Assembly: GCA_048013815.1 (NCBI GenBank)
Contig: CM106585.1
Coordinates: forward strand, 12,400,001 to 12,464,000
Length of the DNA: 64,000 nt
Direction: 5' to 3'
Source: Setoptus koraiensis
Lineage: Eukaryota > Arthropoda
The notes under the pieces are model-generated. The model made no database searches. It saw nothing but the letters and a program-made list of their open reading frames with translations, and was not told the DNA's origin. Numbering within the stretch: the stretch's first letter is position 1; each line of letters begins with the position of its first letter. Positions 52,166 to 63,700 of the stretch are shown in pieces. The translations under genes were made by a program, and so were the position numbers.

Positions 52166-53681
52166 ATGAGTCTCAGAATGTTGGTAAGTCAATCAACGAG
52201 ACTCGAAATTGTCTTTCGTCGTGATGCGTTTGCCGCTAACTCTATAAAACATTTTTAATGTGCCACAAAAAAAACAGGAATTACTATTGATCGCGTCGCT
52301 CGGGTTGCTCTTGCTAGAGCAAAGTTATGTACTTTGTGATTATGGCAAAAATCAATATCCATCGATGAACAATGACGCTTATGGTCAAGGCGGAGGCGGT
52401 GGTGGCGGTTATGATGATTCTTATGGAGGGGACAGTTATGGAGGAGAGGATAGACCGAAGATCAAATTAAACTTTGGAGTACATGTGCCAGCTATGAGAA
52501 TTCAATTGCCAAGAATCAGCTTGCCAAAGATAACTATACGCGCAAAGGTGAAACAACCCAACAAGCCATCGACGATACATGTTCCTGAGATTAATCTTGA
52601 GACACAGAGCAAAGTGTCACCTCCGGGAAGTAAAAGTGCCTCGGGAGACGATAGTTATGGCGACACGTATGGAGGCACCTACGGCGGTCACAGTGCCAGC
52701 AATTATGGCGGTCAAATGATGAGCGGTTACAGTAGCTCCAACGCCGAATACTCGCATCCTGCCCAATCGCATTATCAATCACCAAAGAAGCAACAGGTTC
52801 CAAGCTACGGAAGAGGCAACAATTATGAGAAGAGTCAGGGTGTGTAACTTATCATTAGATATTAGATATTATGATAATTAGAAGAAACTGCCCTGTTTTA
52901 ATCCAATTTAATTGCTCATTCTTTTCTTTCTCTGAATGTTCTCCATTTACCATCAGAATCTACTTATCTAGCTGCCTCAAACGATTACCGTGATGGAACC
53001 ACTTCTCTCAGTTTATCGAGGGACCCTGAAAACGGTGCCTACGCAAGCAGCAATAAAGAGTATTCTGTTATTAGCGATCACAATAAATCAAATAATGATG
53101 ATAAATACGCTCGGGGCGCCATCAATCAAATGGGACAATATACGAACGCAAATCAGGCCAACAGTGACGAGCAAATATTTGATAACTACAATAGTGCCTC
53201 TAATAATCGTAATGCCACTGAATCTAGACAAAATACAATTGCCAGAGACAATCTGAATGTAGGAGATAATAAATACAGAGTGGCATCAAATTCTATCATG
53301 CTGAATTTCCCTGAACGATTCAGATCCAATCAACAGACTTATTTGTTAGACAAATCAAGATCGTCTTCTATGATTGAACCACAACCAAACAATGATGTGG
53401 TATCTAAACCTGTTCATTTAGTCTATAGTGCTATGGTGCAGCCAGAAATCAACAACGAAGAACAACGAATCAACCATCATTATCAGTCGCACCAGCCGAA
53501 CACTATGGGTCACAATAGCAATGTTAACAATAATGTTAATAACAATGTTAATATGCATACACAACAAGGCCACATTAATAACAATAATCATTCGGCCCAG
53601 GAATCGCGAACTTTCTTACAGAAGATATCGTCGCCCTTCCAACACGTCAGAAATTGGCTTAGACCTCACAACAGAGAATGA
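52166..53681 (+). CDS. Secreted Gly/Tyr- and Asn-rich protein of unknown function
   Basis: Exons are 52166-52183, 52278-52839 and 52957-53681 (434 residues, all phases agree). The first exon is only 18 nt (MSLRML, donor GTAAGT), and joining it to exon 2 gives a good signal peptide, MSLRMLELLLIASLGLLLLE. The mature protein starts Tyr/Gly-rich (QGGGGGGGYDDSYGGDSYGG). A short basic, Pro-spaced segment follows (MRIQLPRISLPKITIRAKVKQP), then more SYGG/YGG and a long Asn/Ser/His-rich C-terminus ending FQHVRNWLRPHNRE. YGG repeats suggest a structural or cuticular role, but no chitin-binding domain is seen. AATAAA lies 11 bp past the stop. Confidence 0.72.
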
Positions 53682-54417
53682 TTAACTATGTAATAAAAAC
53701 AAACAAACAATCATTAGTAGCTAAACGTGTTTGCTAGATGTAAAACTAATAAAAACATAGAGTGTATCCATATTTTGACTTCGAAAAGCCGATTCGAAAG
53801 TAAAACTTCGCTTTTGAGCTGTCGATGCCTCTCGCGATTTATTTCATTCTGGAACAAACTTGACTTTTATTGTTCCAATAAATGAGACCCCTTTTTGCTA
53901 GAACACTACAGCCGCGCGCATTGTGCATATTTCCAATCAAGCGTAATTATGATGCAAGTATAATTCTGATGATTGTGACAAATGTTCAAAATGTGATGAA
54001 AGTTATGATACAAGACACATCATGGCCGATCGCAATGGCATCAGATATCACATGTTACGCTAGAATTTGCTGAAAATGGTCCAAAGCAACACAATAGTCA
54101 CGACGCGAGGCAACATGGTAGATGTTCAGGACTTTTCGATGGAAGCTCGAATCTGGCACACTGGCATACACGAGCACATCTTGTGTCTAGACAATGATCT
54201 GAATGAGAAGATATCAAACCCAAAAATAGAATTTGAGTTATCTGCAAAAAAAAAATTGTGACCACAACGCATGCAGTTTCGTCCGATGAATGTTTAGTAC
54301 GAAGTAGTCATAGAAACAGTGAAATACAGTAGGAATACTTCGAAAATTTGCATAGGAGATCCCGCCATTGAGTATAGCCAAAGTAGCTATAAATTTTGAT
54401 ACCGTCTCAATCTGAAC
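53682..54417. other. Intergenic; includes duplicated upstream block of the secreted pair
   Basis: From about 54195 to the next ATG the sequence matches the region upstream of 56417 (GAATGAGAAGATATCAAACC, TAGTTTCGTC-type and GCATAGGAGATCC blocks). No gene seen. Confidence 0.55.
54388..54393 (+). promoter_or_regulatory. TATA-box candidate of the first secreted tandem gene
   Basis: TATAAA in AGCTATAAATTTTG, 25 bp before the ATG. The same position in the second gene reads AGCTATAGATCCTG (56391-56400). The surrounding leader is conserved between the two genes. Confidence 0.45.
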
Positions 54418-55704
54418 ATGGTGGTAAACTCATTATTGGCAGCGCTAGCGCTGCTAGTTTGTTCCAACCTGGCCAGTTCAAACCCATCGTTATCCGGAAT
54501 CGGCCATATAGCACGATTACCTGGAGGCCAAGGTTACAAATTGTTCAAGCAATACTCCATAACATTCCTGGTTGATGATGCGGTAGGAATGGGAAGCAAG
54601 AAGATTACTGATAATGACGAATGGCGCAACTTTTCACCGACAAACACTCAGTGCTTTAGATATTTGACAAACTTCATCAACAATGGCTATAAACTGAAAG
54701 AATTTTTCGATTTAATTCTGCTGGATAGTTGCCTGGGATATTTGTATGATGATCATCAATACAAATGGACTGATCAGACAAGCGCCCAAGAAAAGAAAAC
54801 GTTGCAATCTTTGATTGCCGATGAAAATCTGGAGAGAATCTACAAAGGCACCAAATTGGAAACTTTGAGTGCTGATGGTGTCCAATCTTTCAGAGAGCTA
54901 TTCGACTTTGGTCTATCATTGACTTATGGAAGGATGATGGGTTGTGGTGGATGGATCAGAGTTGCAACTAAGTATGTCCAAAGTCGAGATTTGATAGGTG
55001 TTCCAGAAGAGGACACTTACATTCAGCTTATGTCTGACGTTGCTCGACGCCAGGGGAGACGTTGCTTCAAAGTGGAAGCGGAGAGCTTCACCGAGGAGAG
55101 CCAATTTGTGACCTATGACACTGGTCTTATTCTCAGTCCCAAGAAACTTCTGCCATCACCATCCCGCAAGCAGTCGCTTAAAAATAATTGGCCGCAGAAA
55201 ATGTTGAGAGTTCTACAAAAGTCCCTTGGCGTATCTAGCTCCACTGCTATTGACTTTGATCAATTGCAATTGTTTGCTTATAACTTGAAACAAAACGAAC
55301 CGGACGCTCGAACGAAATTTTTGTCAAATTTAGAGAGCTTCGCCAAATCCAAGCTCAAAAAATCTTCTTCTTTATCGCAAGAAGAGGCAAACGCCGCCTA
55401 TCGCGAGCTGATAGATGATCTTTGCCTGCTCTACATAAACGATTCCAAGGAAACATGGATCAAAATCTTGCATCATCCTGAGTTCTTCGGTAACCTGGAG
55501 TGGGTTTTGTTCGACAATGACGATCCAATGTATGCCAAAAGAATAAGAGCGATGTACTTGACTACCTTCATGTGCCGATATATTGACCAAACTTTCGCTA
55601 CGACATCAAACGCTCGTTATGTCGTAGATTTCAAGGATGGTGCCGAGCAAAAACTTAAAATTTGGCCAATGAGGCCTCCTAAACGAGCTGACATGAAGTC
55701 TTAG
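54418..55704 (+). CDS. Secreted protein of unknown family, tandem copy 1
   Basis: 428 residues, intronless, with signal peptide (MVVNSLLAALALLVCSNLASS). Homologous over its whole length to the next gene. Six Cys are kept in both copies: NTQCFRY, LDSCLGYLYDD, GCGGWIRV, RRCFKV, DDLCLLY and TFMCRY. Conserved blocks include DDEWRNFSPT-type, YKWTDQTS, YIQLMSDVARRQG, DFDQLQLFAYNLKQN and MYLTTFMCRY, with a C-terminal IWPM-PP tail. I do not recognise the family; the N-terminal QC..YL......LDS arrangement has a faint look of the NRF (nose-resistant-to-fluoxetine) N-terminal domain, which is only a suggestion. Confidence 0.78.
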   Translation: MVVNSLLAALALLVCSNLASSNPSLSGIGHIARLPGGQGYKLFKQYSITFLVDDAVGMGSKKITDNDEWRNFSPTNTQCFRYLTNFINNGYKLKEFFDLILLDSCLGYLYDDHQYKWTDQTSAQEKKTLQSLIADENLERIYKGTKLETLSADGVQSFRELFDFGLSLTYGRMMGCGGWIRVATKYVQSRDLIGVPEEDTYIQLMSDVARRQGRRCFKVEAESFTEESQFVTYDTGLILSPKKLLPSPSRKQSLKNNWPQKMLRVLQKSLGVSSSTAIDFDQLQLFAYNLKQNEPDARTKFLSNLESFAKSKLKKSSSLSQEEANAAYRELIDDLCLLYINDSKETWIKILHHPEFFGNLEWVLFDNDDPMYAKRIRAMYLTTFMCRYIDQTFATTSNARYVVDFKDGAEQKLKIWPMRPPKRADMKS

Positions 55705-56416
55705 TCTTCACTTGTATCTTGAGACGATGTCGAAGCATTAAAGTATATCATTGTCCCACTGGCAACTGTTATATATCTGAACCGATTGATGCTGTTATCT
55801 TGTCATATTTTTACATCACTTAGCTTGTATCATTAAGATCGAAACAAAGTTGGGACCCTACCACATACGTCCGAATCTTACCCGGGGCGTTGATTTAGTA
55901 TCTCTGCAATCCATTTGAAGGTTTAGGTAAAGACTAATTAAGATTGTGCTAATTATTTTTAGCAGTATGATGGTTCAACAAGATGCTCATAGTCAATGAA
56001 GAAAATGCAATGATTTGAGCCTCATCTTTGAATCGTGAGGTGGTCCGATTTTCAAGAATGTCACCACTCGTTGATATCGATGAAGCACAGTTACGGCGAG
56101 CGATGATTCGCTGATCTTGTTCTAGTCAATTGGCTCTACAGTTTGTATGAAGGTTCTCTGTGTCTAGCCAACGATCAGAATGAGAAGATATCAAACCCAA
56201 AAATAGAAAGGTTCCATCATCTGATAACTGCAGAAACACGACTATTTTCTGTCTCTGTGGAATCGAGTTTTTAGCATATAGTTTCGTCTGACGAATGTGT
56301 CATGGAATTATTCATAGAAATAGTGAAAAAATAGTGGGATAACTATAAAAATTAGCATAGGAGATCCTCCCATCGGATATAGCCAAAGAAGCTATAGATC
56401 CTGACACAGTCTCACT
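55705..56416. other. Intergenic between the tandem secreted genes
   Basis: The last ~250 bp (about 56165-56416) repeat the upstream region of the first copy. No other gene seen. Confidence 0.55.
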
Positions 56417-57709
56417 ATGAAAATGGTGTTAAGCTCATTATTATCAGCGCTAGCGCTGCTAATTTTTTGCAGTACAGTAAGCACTGATGAAATTTCTAAT
56501 CCAACAAGGCCTGCAATGGGCCACATACCAAGACTTCTCGGTGAAAAAAACGAGTTGTTCAAGGGATACTTCAGAGCATTCATGATGGGTGAAATAGCAG
56601 GGAAAGAGGGCCGGAAAGAATTATATAACGATGATTGGCGCAACTTCTCACCAACTAGCGCTCAGTGCGTCAAATATCTGAAAGAATTTATCAATAATCA
56701 ATATAAACTGAAGGAGTTCCTTGATTTAATCTTCCTGGACAGTTGTCTGGGATATCTGTACGATGACCATCCGTACAAATGGACCGATCAGACAAGCTCT
56801 CACGGTAAGAAAACGTTGGAATCTTTGATTGCTGATGTGAATTTGAGAAGAATCTACTCCGGAACAAAATTAGAAACTTTGAAGTCTAGAGGCGCTAAAT
56901 TTTTCAGAGAGCTATTTCAATTCGGTTTGGCATTGCTCTTCGGAAACTTTATGAGTTGCATCGGATGGATCCGAGTGGTGACAAGTTATGCCCAAGGCCG
57001 GAATCTGTTGAGCACTTCAGGAGACACTTATGTGAATCTCATGTCAGACGTTGCTAAACGTCAAGGAAATTATTGCTTCAGATACAAGGCGGAGGATCTT
57101 TCGGGCAAATTGGAGTTTAAGAGATATGACACGCATTTTCTTCCCAACCCCAAAAATTTATTCCCGACACCAGCTCGCAAACAGTTGGTCGAACGCGATT
57201 GGCCCAAGAAATTGCTGAAAATTCTACAAACAGTCATGGGCGTATCATCGTCCTCTGCCATTGATATCGACCAATTGCAATTGTTCGCCTATCAACTGAA
57301 ACAAAACGATCCTATTGCTCAGCAGCAGCTGATGTCTAATCTGGGAAAATATGCCAGCAAAAAGCTCCAAAGTCCCTCATCTATGTCGCAAGAAGAAGCT
57401 CAAATCGACTACAAAGGTCTGAAGGATGACCTGTGCCGAAATTATATCAGCAGCGCAACCGAGGATTGGATCAAGTTGCTGGGTTATCGTGACTTCTTCG
57501 GCGATAGCGAGTGGCTTTTGTACCAGTTCCCTGAACAGCACCTCACTAAGAGTGTCAGAGAGATGTACTTGACCACCTTCATGTGCCGATACGTTGACAT
57601 GACTTATGCTACTGTATCATCTTCCGGTTACGTAATAGAGTTGCCAGAGAATTCTGCAACGATCATGAAAATCTGGCCCATGTCACCTCCACCGGAAAAG
57701 ATCAACTGA
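56417..57709 (+). CDS. Secreted protein of unknown family, tandem copy 2
   Basis: 430 residues, intronless, signal peptide MKMVLSSLLSALALLIFCSTVS. Same six-Cys layout as copy 1 (SAQCVKY, LDSCLGYLYDD, SCIGWIRV, NYCFRY, DDLCRNY, TFMCRY) and the same sequence blocks, with a moderately diverged middle (residues ~170-270). The ends IWPMSPP and IWPMRPP match. Similar length and preserved reading frames show both copies are under selection. A salivary or gut secreted family expanded by tandem duplication is a reasonable guess but not shown. Confidence 0.78.
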   Translation: MKMVLSSLLSALALLIFCSTVSTDEISNPTRPAMGHIPRLLGEKNELFKGYFRAFMMGEIAGKEGRKELYNDDWRNFSPTSAQCVKYLKEFINNQYKLKEFLDLIFLDSCLGYLYDDHPYKWTDQTSSHGKKTLESLIADVNLRRIYSGTKLETLKSRGAKFFRELFQFGLALLFGNFMSCIGWIRVVTSYAQGRNLLSTSGDTYVNLMSDVAKRQGNYCFRYKAEDLSGKLEFKRYDTHFLPNPKNLFPTPARKQLVERDWPKKLLKILQTVMGVSSSSAIDIDQLQLFAYQLKQNDPIAQQQLMSNLGKYASKKLQSPSSMSQEEAQIDYKGLKDDLCRNYISSATEDWIKLLGYRDFFGDSEWLLYQFPEQHLTKSVREMYLTTFMCRYVDMTYATVSSSGYVIELPENSATIMKIWPMSPPPEKIN

Positions 57710-58618
57710 GATTGGAACCGTCTGAATCTAGTGTCTGTTATCTGATGTTTTTTTTTTTCACAACTTGTCGTGATTACTCGTTTCGGACAAACAAATATAG
57801 AAACAGATTGAATAAAAGTATGCCATTGATTGAAATATTTCAGTATGCGGCTATCAATTCCTCGTAAATCAAGACAATCGTACAGCTCATATGCGCATAC
57901 TGAAATACTTGAAGGATTATGCATTATATCTGAGAAGAAAAGAGCCGTTTGAAGATTTTGGAAGATGCTCAATCCGGCGGAAAGAATATCCTGGACCTTG
58001 TGATGGCTGCCTGAGTGATATCAAATTAGAAGATGAGGAAAGTTGCAATTTGCAACCTGACACGCAATCGAAATAGTAAACAGATCATGCATAAGGGTTA
58101 TATAGCCATTATTGCACACCACATATTTTAATTAATAATAATATTAAATAATTCGGTGTACGGAAACATTCGTCGATGACTACACGATGTATGACAAATT
58201 GGATCACATGATACAGCCTAGTTCGAGAAATAAATCAGACTTTATATGGCACTGTATCCTTGAACAGAATTAATTAACCAATTTTGTTGACTTTTATTTC
58301 TATCGTTCTTTCTGCACTGAATTGGTGCATGGTGTTTTGTTGGTTTGTATTATTGTAGTCAGATTATGTCAACTAATCTCGATACTTACCGTGTTCAATG
58401 CAACAGGGCTAGTCATCAGATTAGTTGAGTTTGCAAAATTGTTATATTAGGTTGAGTGTATTCAGAGAGTTTGATACAAATGATATTGATTGACCTATTA
58501 AATCGTAAATGTGTCGTGTCGTCTAACACATTTGCGATTATGTCATTACTGCAAAAATATTATATTAAATTGATTGACCATCGGCAGACCATCGACGAGC
58601 AAAAGCAACAAACTCATC
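57710..58618. other. Intergenic, no gene supported
   Basis: 900 bp. The frame at 57891-58076 (MRILKYLKDYALYL) has no motif and is short. Confidence 0.5.
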
Positions 58619-60028
58619 ATGCACACAAGCAACAACGAAGATGATGAAGCCAATTCAACCAAGTCTACAATGGCTTCAGTAATTGCCAGGCCAACATTGC
58701 CGGACTTGGAGTCGCCAACGTCGTCGCCGGAAAGGCAATCGTTCAAAGATACAAGAGATGGTCCCTACGCTTGGTTTATTTTATTTATCATGTTCTCAAT
58801 TAAATCAGTCATAGTGGGCACATTTATCACTTATGGAGTGTTGTTTGCAGAGATACTGAAACAGGGCCAGTTAACTCGAGAAGAAGTGTCTTGGCAGTTT
58901 GCTACCATTACAACAACGGAAAATTTCACCTCATTGTTTGTGTCGTTTCTCTCGGTGTATATATCTTGGCGTCAGTCGGAATTTATCGCTGGTGTTCTGG
59001 GAACAATAGGCAATATTGGTGCCTTCTTTAGTGAATCAAGGGCTCTAGATATCATATTGATTGGGGTTATCGGTGGCTTGTGTCAAGCGTTCACCGTAGT
59101 GCCCATGATGGCCATAAACAATGCTTATTTCAAAAAATATCGCTCCACAGCCTACGGCGTAATGACTACAGGGCCCTATTGTGGCAGTCTGATATTGCAA
59201 TATCTTGTCGGAAACGCAATCAAAAGTTATGGCTTTAAGTATGGATATCTTGTTTTGGGAACCGCCAATTCTCTCAATCTAATACTGTCGCTGTTTGTCA
59301 GGCGGCCGGCACATTTGGACAGAATAGAAGAACAAGACGGCGAAGACAACTCAAATCATCACAGCCTACCAAAGGATCTGAAAGTAATAGAAGCCATGAA
59401 GCTGTATGTAATTCTATTAAAGAAGCCATATTTTCATTTAGTTTGGATTACTCAATTGGTATTCTATTGGCATTACGCATCGATGAGCCTATTGATTATC
59501 GATTATGGCCACGATAGAGGCCTTGACGATCAACAAGCCAACAATCTGTTGGCCGTCTACTCAGTTGCCTCTCTACTGGGCCGATTGGTGCCCGCATTTT
59601 TGCTAGATCTCCGAATTATCCAAGTGCGCTACATGGCCTCAATAGCCTGCTGGACAACCGGTCTATCGTTGCTACTAATGACACTGGCACCTGTCGGACT
59701 TTATTGGTCCTATGTGGTGTTGACAGCTTCAGTTGGATTCATTATTGGCTTTTTGTATATTGTGCTCAATTTGTTGTATGTTGAATACGCTGGTGATGGC
59801 CTAATATCTATCTCATTTGGCCTGGCCGCCTTCATAGACGGCTGGTTCATGATGGCCCGGCCATTGGTGATAGGCTATTTTCGCGACTATTTAAAAGATT
59901 ACAATATCCTCTTTCAATTGATGTACACTGTTTGCATTGGTGTTGGTCTCTGTTGGCTGCTAGCCCCAGCAATAGGTAAACTGTTTCTGTTTTGCTTCCG
60001 TCGTTCGAAAGCCGTTATCAGTAAGTGA
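58619..60028 (+). CDS. Monocarboxylate transporter-like MFS protein (SLC16 family)
   Basis: Plasma-membrane major-facilitator transporter. 469 residues from the first ATG in frame (58619, MHTSNNEDDEANS); the frame upstream has no ATG. After a polar N-terminus comes the SLC16 signature around helix 1 (RDGPYAWFILFIMFSIKSV), then GVLFAEILKQ and the helix 4-5 block. A charged central loop follows (HLDRIEEQDGEDN, ~residues 240-265), separating two six-helix halves; the second half has VYSVASLLGRLVPAFLLD. No introns. Substrate cannot be read from sequence: the signature is the MCT one, but many arthropod members carry other solutes. A polyadenylation signal is at 60148-60153. Confidence 0.85.
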   Translation: MHTSNNEDDEANSTKSTMASVIARPTLPDLESPTSSPERQSFKDTRDGPYAWFILFIMFSIKSVIVGTFITYGVLFAEILKQGQLTREEVSWQFATITTTENFTSLFVSFLSVYISWRQSEFIAGVLGTIGNIGAFFSESRALDIILIGVIGGLCQAFTVVPMMAINNAYFKKYRSTAYGVMTTGPYCGSLILQYLVGNAIKSYGFKYGYLVLGTANSLNLILSLFVRRPAHLDRIEEQDGEDNSNHHSLPKDLKVIEAMKLYVILLKKPYFHLVWITQLVFYWHYASMSLLIIDYGHDRGLDDQQANNLLAVYSVASLLGRLVPAFLLDLRIIQVRYMASIACWTTGLSLLLMTLAPVGLYWSYVVLTASVGFIIGFLYIVLNLLYVEYAGDGLISISFGLAAFIDGWFMMARPLVIGYFRDYLKDYNILFQLMYTVCIGVGLCWLLAPAIGKLFLFCFRRSKAVISK

Positions 60029-60736
60029 CAAAGCAAACAACTAAAGCTTTAGTACACGTTCACTTGTTGTGCTGTCAAACAAAAAGTTGCAGGATTATGC
60101 CACTGTTAAAAAAAATGCGAGCAATCTAAAATATGCCTAGATAATTCAATAAATTACGGCTATTAAACGATTAATCTCTATTTATTTCCCTTGGCCTGCG
60201 TGTATCATTGCATAATAATAATATATGCGGGCGATGCTCTTACGTCATGATAATGACGACAGCGCTAATTTATTATAAGGGATTCTCATTTTGGGCAACA
60301 CATTCTCCGAACATGCACAACACTAGACAACAACCAAAATTGAGGATAAAATAATCAGAGAAATACTTGTCTGAGGGCTAATATGAAGTGTTTTGTCGGT
60401 GTACCTTTCGATACAACGGTATCATTGTTGTTTTATATTTTAATTATCGGTGTGCCGATTCTTATAACAAATTAACATTGTCCACGCAGGAAACGCGCGA
60501 AAAAAATCACCGTTGCGAATTCTCTGAGCTTGAAATGTAATGTAAAATGTTTTTCAGATTATTCAGTTGGGCTGCTCTGTTTAGAGATGCCGAGATGGAC
60601 GATCCTCGCCCCCCTGTCGTCCGGAATTCTCTCCCGTTCGATGATAAATTATCTCCCGACGAGCCTTTTCTGACGGCAAAGGCAAAAGCCTCTCGTTTGC
60701 CGGCATCACTAACTCTGTTTATACTATAATTTAAAT
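60029..60736. other. Intergenic between convergent transporter and channel genes
   Basis: Both 3' untranslated regions. A minus-strand frame (60743-60507) ends KNILHYISSSENSQR and might be an alternative channel tail, but no donor joins it. Confidence 0.5.
60148..60153 (+). terminator. Polyadenylation signal of the SLC16-like gene
   Basis: AATAAA 120 bp past the stop. Confidence 0.5.
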
Positions 60737-63700
60737 TTAACAAATCTCTATTGATCTATCGAACTCTCGCTTTCTGGCCTCCTCGATGGCCTCTCTTCTC
60801 TTGAGTGCCTTCTCTCTTCTCAATTGGGTCTTGTAGAACTCGGCAAAATTATTTACAATAATGGGTATAGGCAACGCCACTACTAGGACGCCACAAATGC
60901 AGCAACCGGCGCCAACCACTTTGCCGAATAGGGTCGTGGGAGCTATGTCACCATACTGCAGTTTGAATATTAATAAACAGTGGGGAGTAGAGAGAATGCA
61001 AGAAAGCAACATTATCATTACGTGTATGGCGGAGCGTTGAAGTGTCATTAATATATTGCGTGTTGACAAAAAGGGCGCTCACGGGGGCCCAACTTCATGA
61101 ATAATTGAGAAGTTGAGTTATGACAAATGTAAATAGTAGTGACTTTGATAGTATCAAATTTAATGCAATACTTACGCCCACAGTCGTCATGGTGATACAG
61201 GCCCACCAGAAGGTCTCCGGTATTGAAATAAATTTTGTGTTTGGTTCGTCTTTTTCGGCAAAATAGGCCAAACTTGAGAATATCATCACACCAATGGCTA
61301 GGAATAACATTAATAAACACAACTCGTTCCAACTGTTTCGTAGTGTAAAACCCAACGATTGCAGTCCAGTGGAGTGACGGGCCAATTTTAAAATGCGCAA
61401 TATACGCATGATACGCAATATTTGCATAATTCGTCTGACATCCTGAAATTGTTCATTGCTTTTGTTTGTCTCACTTAAAAGCAACGATATAAAATAGGGC
61501 ATTATGGCCAATAGATCTATGACATTGAGCGCGCCCCTGAGAAATTTCTTTTTGCTCGGCGACGAGGCAAACCGAAGCAGAAATTCCGTGGTGAACCAGG
61601 TAATGCATACGGCCTCAATGGTGGCCAGTTTCTGATTGTCGCCTACGTGACCCGTTTTTTCGTCGATTTCCTGATAGGAGGGCATCGTGTTGAGCGTGAG
61701 CGAAATGGTCGACAGTATGATGAAGGCGATCGATGCAAAGGCCACACACTGGGCGCACATTTAGAGTTGCGATATCGGGCGAAAAAATTGATTGCAAAAT
61801 GCAATTAGATTGAGCGAATATTTTGGATATGGAAGCGATACGTCTGTCTGGCCGCCAGTGATCGAGCCGATCGCTCTAGACTGGCGGCGAGCCGGCCCGA
61901 GACACTCACCCGAGCCGCAAGTGACGTTTGGGGCTTCTCCAACAGTTCCCAAACTTGCTTTTGATATACCCGATACGGGTGTGGTCCGAACAGTTCCTCG
62001 TCGTGCTCCTTGAGCGATTCCATTTCTTTGCGCAATTCCTCAAAGAAATTCTCCTTGCGTTGGTGGTACTTTTGTTGACAACAATTGTCCAAATGAATAT
62101 CGTCTATCTGCCAATAATCCAGATCATTTTGGAAGGCCATAACGCACATTTCGTCGGGCAAATGTAGCTTGCCCGTTCGGTAATAATCGAGAATACAATT
62201 GAATGATTTCGGCTGCCGATCAAAATAAAACTCGTTCGTTTCTAGATTGAAATCGTCGCAATAATTTAGCAGCGATCTCAATTGTCTCATTGTCAACAGA
62301 GCAACAGCAACAAAACTGTTACTGTTATCGCCCGGCTCACTGATGGCTCGCGCCGAATTTCTCGAGTTCAGCCTGGCCGCGCACTCCACGCTGACGGGCT
62401 CCACCTTATCATTTCCGGTTGGGTCATCTTTATCTTTATCGGTTGCAGCGGCTCGATTAGTTGGCGCTTGGCCGTGAATATAATTGTGACTGTAATTGCA
62501 TTGGTGCTCCTGTTGCAACAAATTGTGGTCGTCGTGAAATGGCTGGCGTGGTTGCTGTTGTTGTTGTTGTTGTTGTTGTTGTTGCGATGAAAGTTTTGTT
62601 TGTGGGGCAGTTGGCGATGCTTTTGTATTGGTGCTGTTGCCGGTGGTGGCCGGCATTGGAGGTGTGGCGGCGGCTAGCGGTGGAGTTGGCGATGGCGAGG
62701 CCGATGTCGACGGCATCGCTCTCGGGAGTTGCGTTTGGTGGTTGGCCGACGACGAGGCCGACGGAATCTGATGACAGGCAACGAATGCCAGGCGAGCCAG
62801 TCGCGTATTGGGCACCCTCAGCAACGTTGACCACAGCACCTCGTGCTTGACGCCGCCAACATTCAAGATGCACCGTGTGGCCCCATTAAACGAGCAGCGT
62901 CTCGTTGAGGTGCCCGACGAAATGTTGTTAGACTGGCTGAATCTGTCGGTGAAGTTGTTGTTCATGCTAACGGCCGAGGTTGTTTTCATGCTCTTGCCCA
63001 TCAACGAGGCGCTTCCTTGGCTGCCGATGCTGTTCACGCGGCTCCGGCTGCCCGAGCTCGGCCCGGTGGCCGCCCTGTCCCGCATCTCCGCATTTGGATG
63101 CTGTTGCTGGTATGGCGATTGGTTGGACAACGGATTGGACAGGGCAATTATTTTGGCTAGCGATTTTTTGCTGCGCAACCAAAATTTCTTGCCCCGACTC
63201 AAATTGTTGTTGTCGCTGTTGTTGTTGTTGCCGTTGGACTGTGTTGTTGTCGGCTGTCGCATTGCATTTTTTAGCCCCGCTGTTATGTCACCCAATTCCA
63301 TGTCGCACAAATTCGTTTCACTGCTCATAAGTTGATGACGTTGCTGCCTTGGCAGCAGGCGACGCTTTTTTCCTGGTCCCGTTTGTCCGGCGCCAAATCC
63401 GTTTGAGCGAACCATATTCTTCTTGTTATCCGGTATGGGTGTTGCGTCGTCGTAGGACAATGGACGCTGCCGATTGGAACGGGAGCTCAATTTACAATTG
63501 TTCGTTGCGTTGTGTAAATTCATCAGCGACAAAGTGCTGCAATGTTCAGGCCGGATGTAATTAGCGAAATCGGGCGATTGGGATCGTTTCATGGATAACA
63601 TCTTGTGAATTGGACTGGCGCTATTGCTGCAATAATGTTGCGGCGATCGCAACTTTTCCGCAATGGATCTGGTGCCCATGAGTCGCTCTTCGTCGTCATC

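Noticed and set aside
60507-60743. Minus-strand frame as an extra Kv2 exon
   Set aside because: There is an AG acceptor but no donor at the end of the preceding exon to join it; kept only as a remote possibility.
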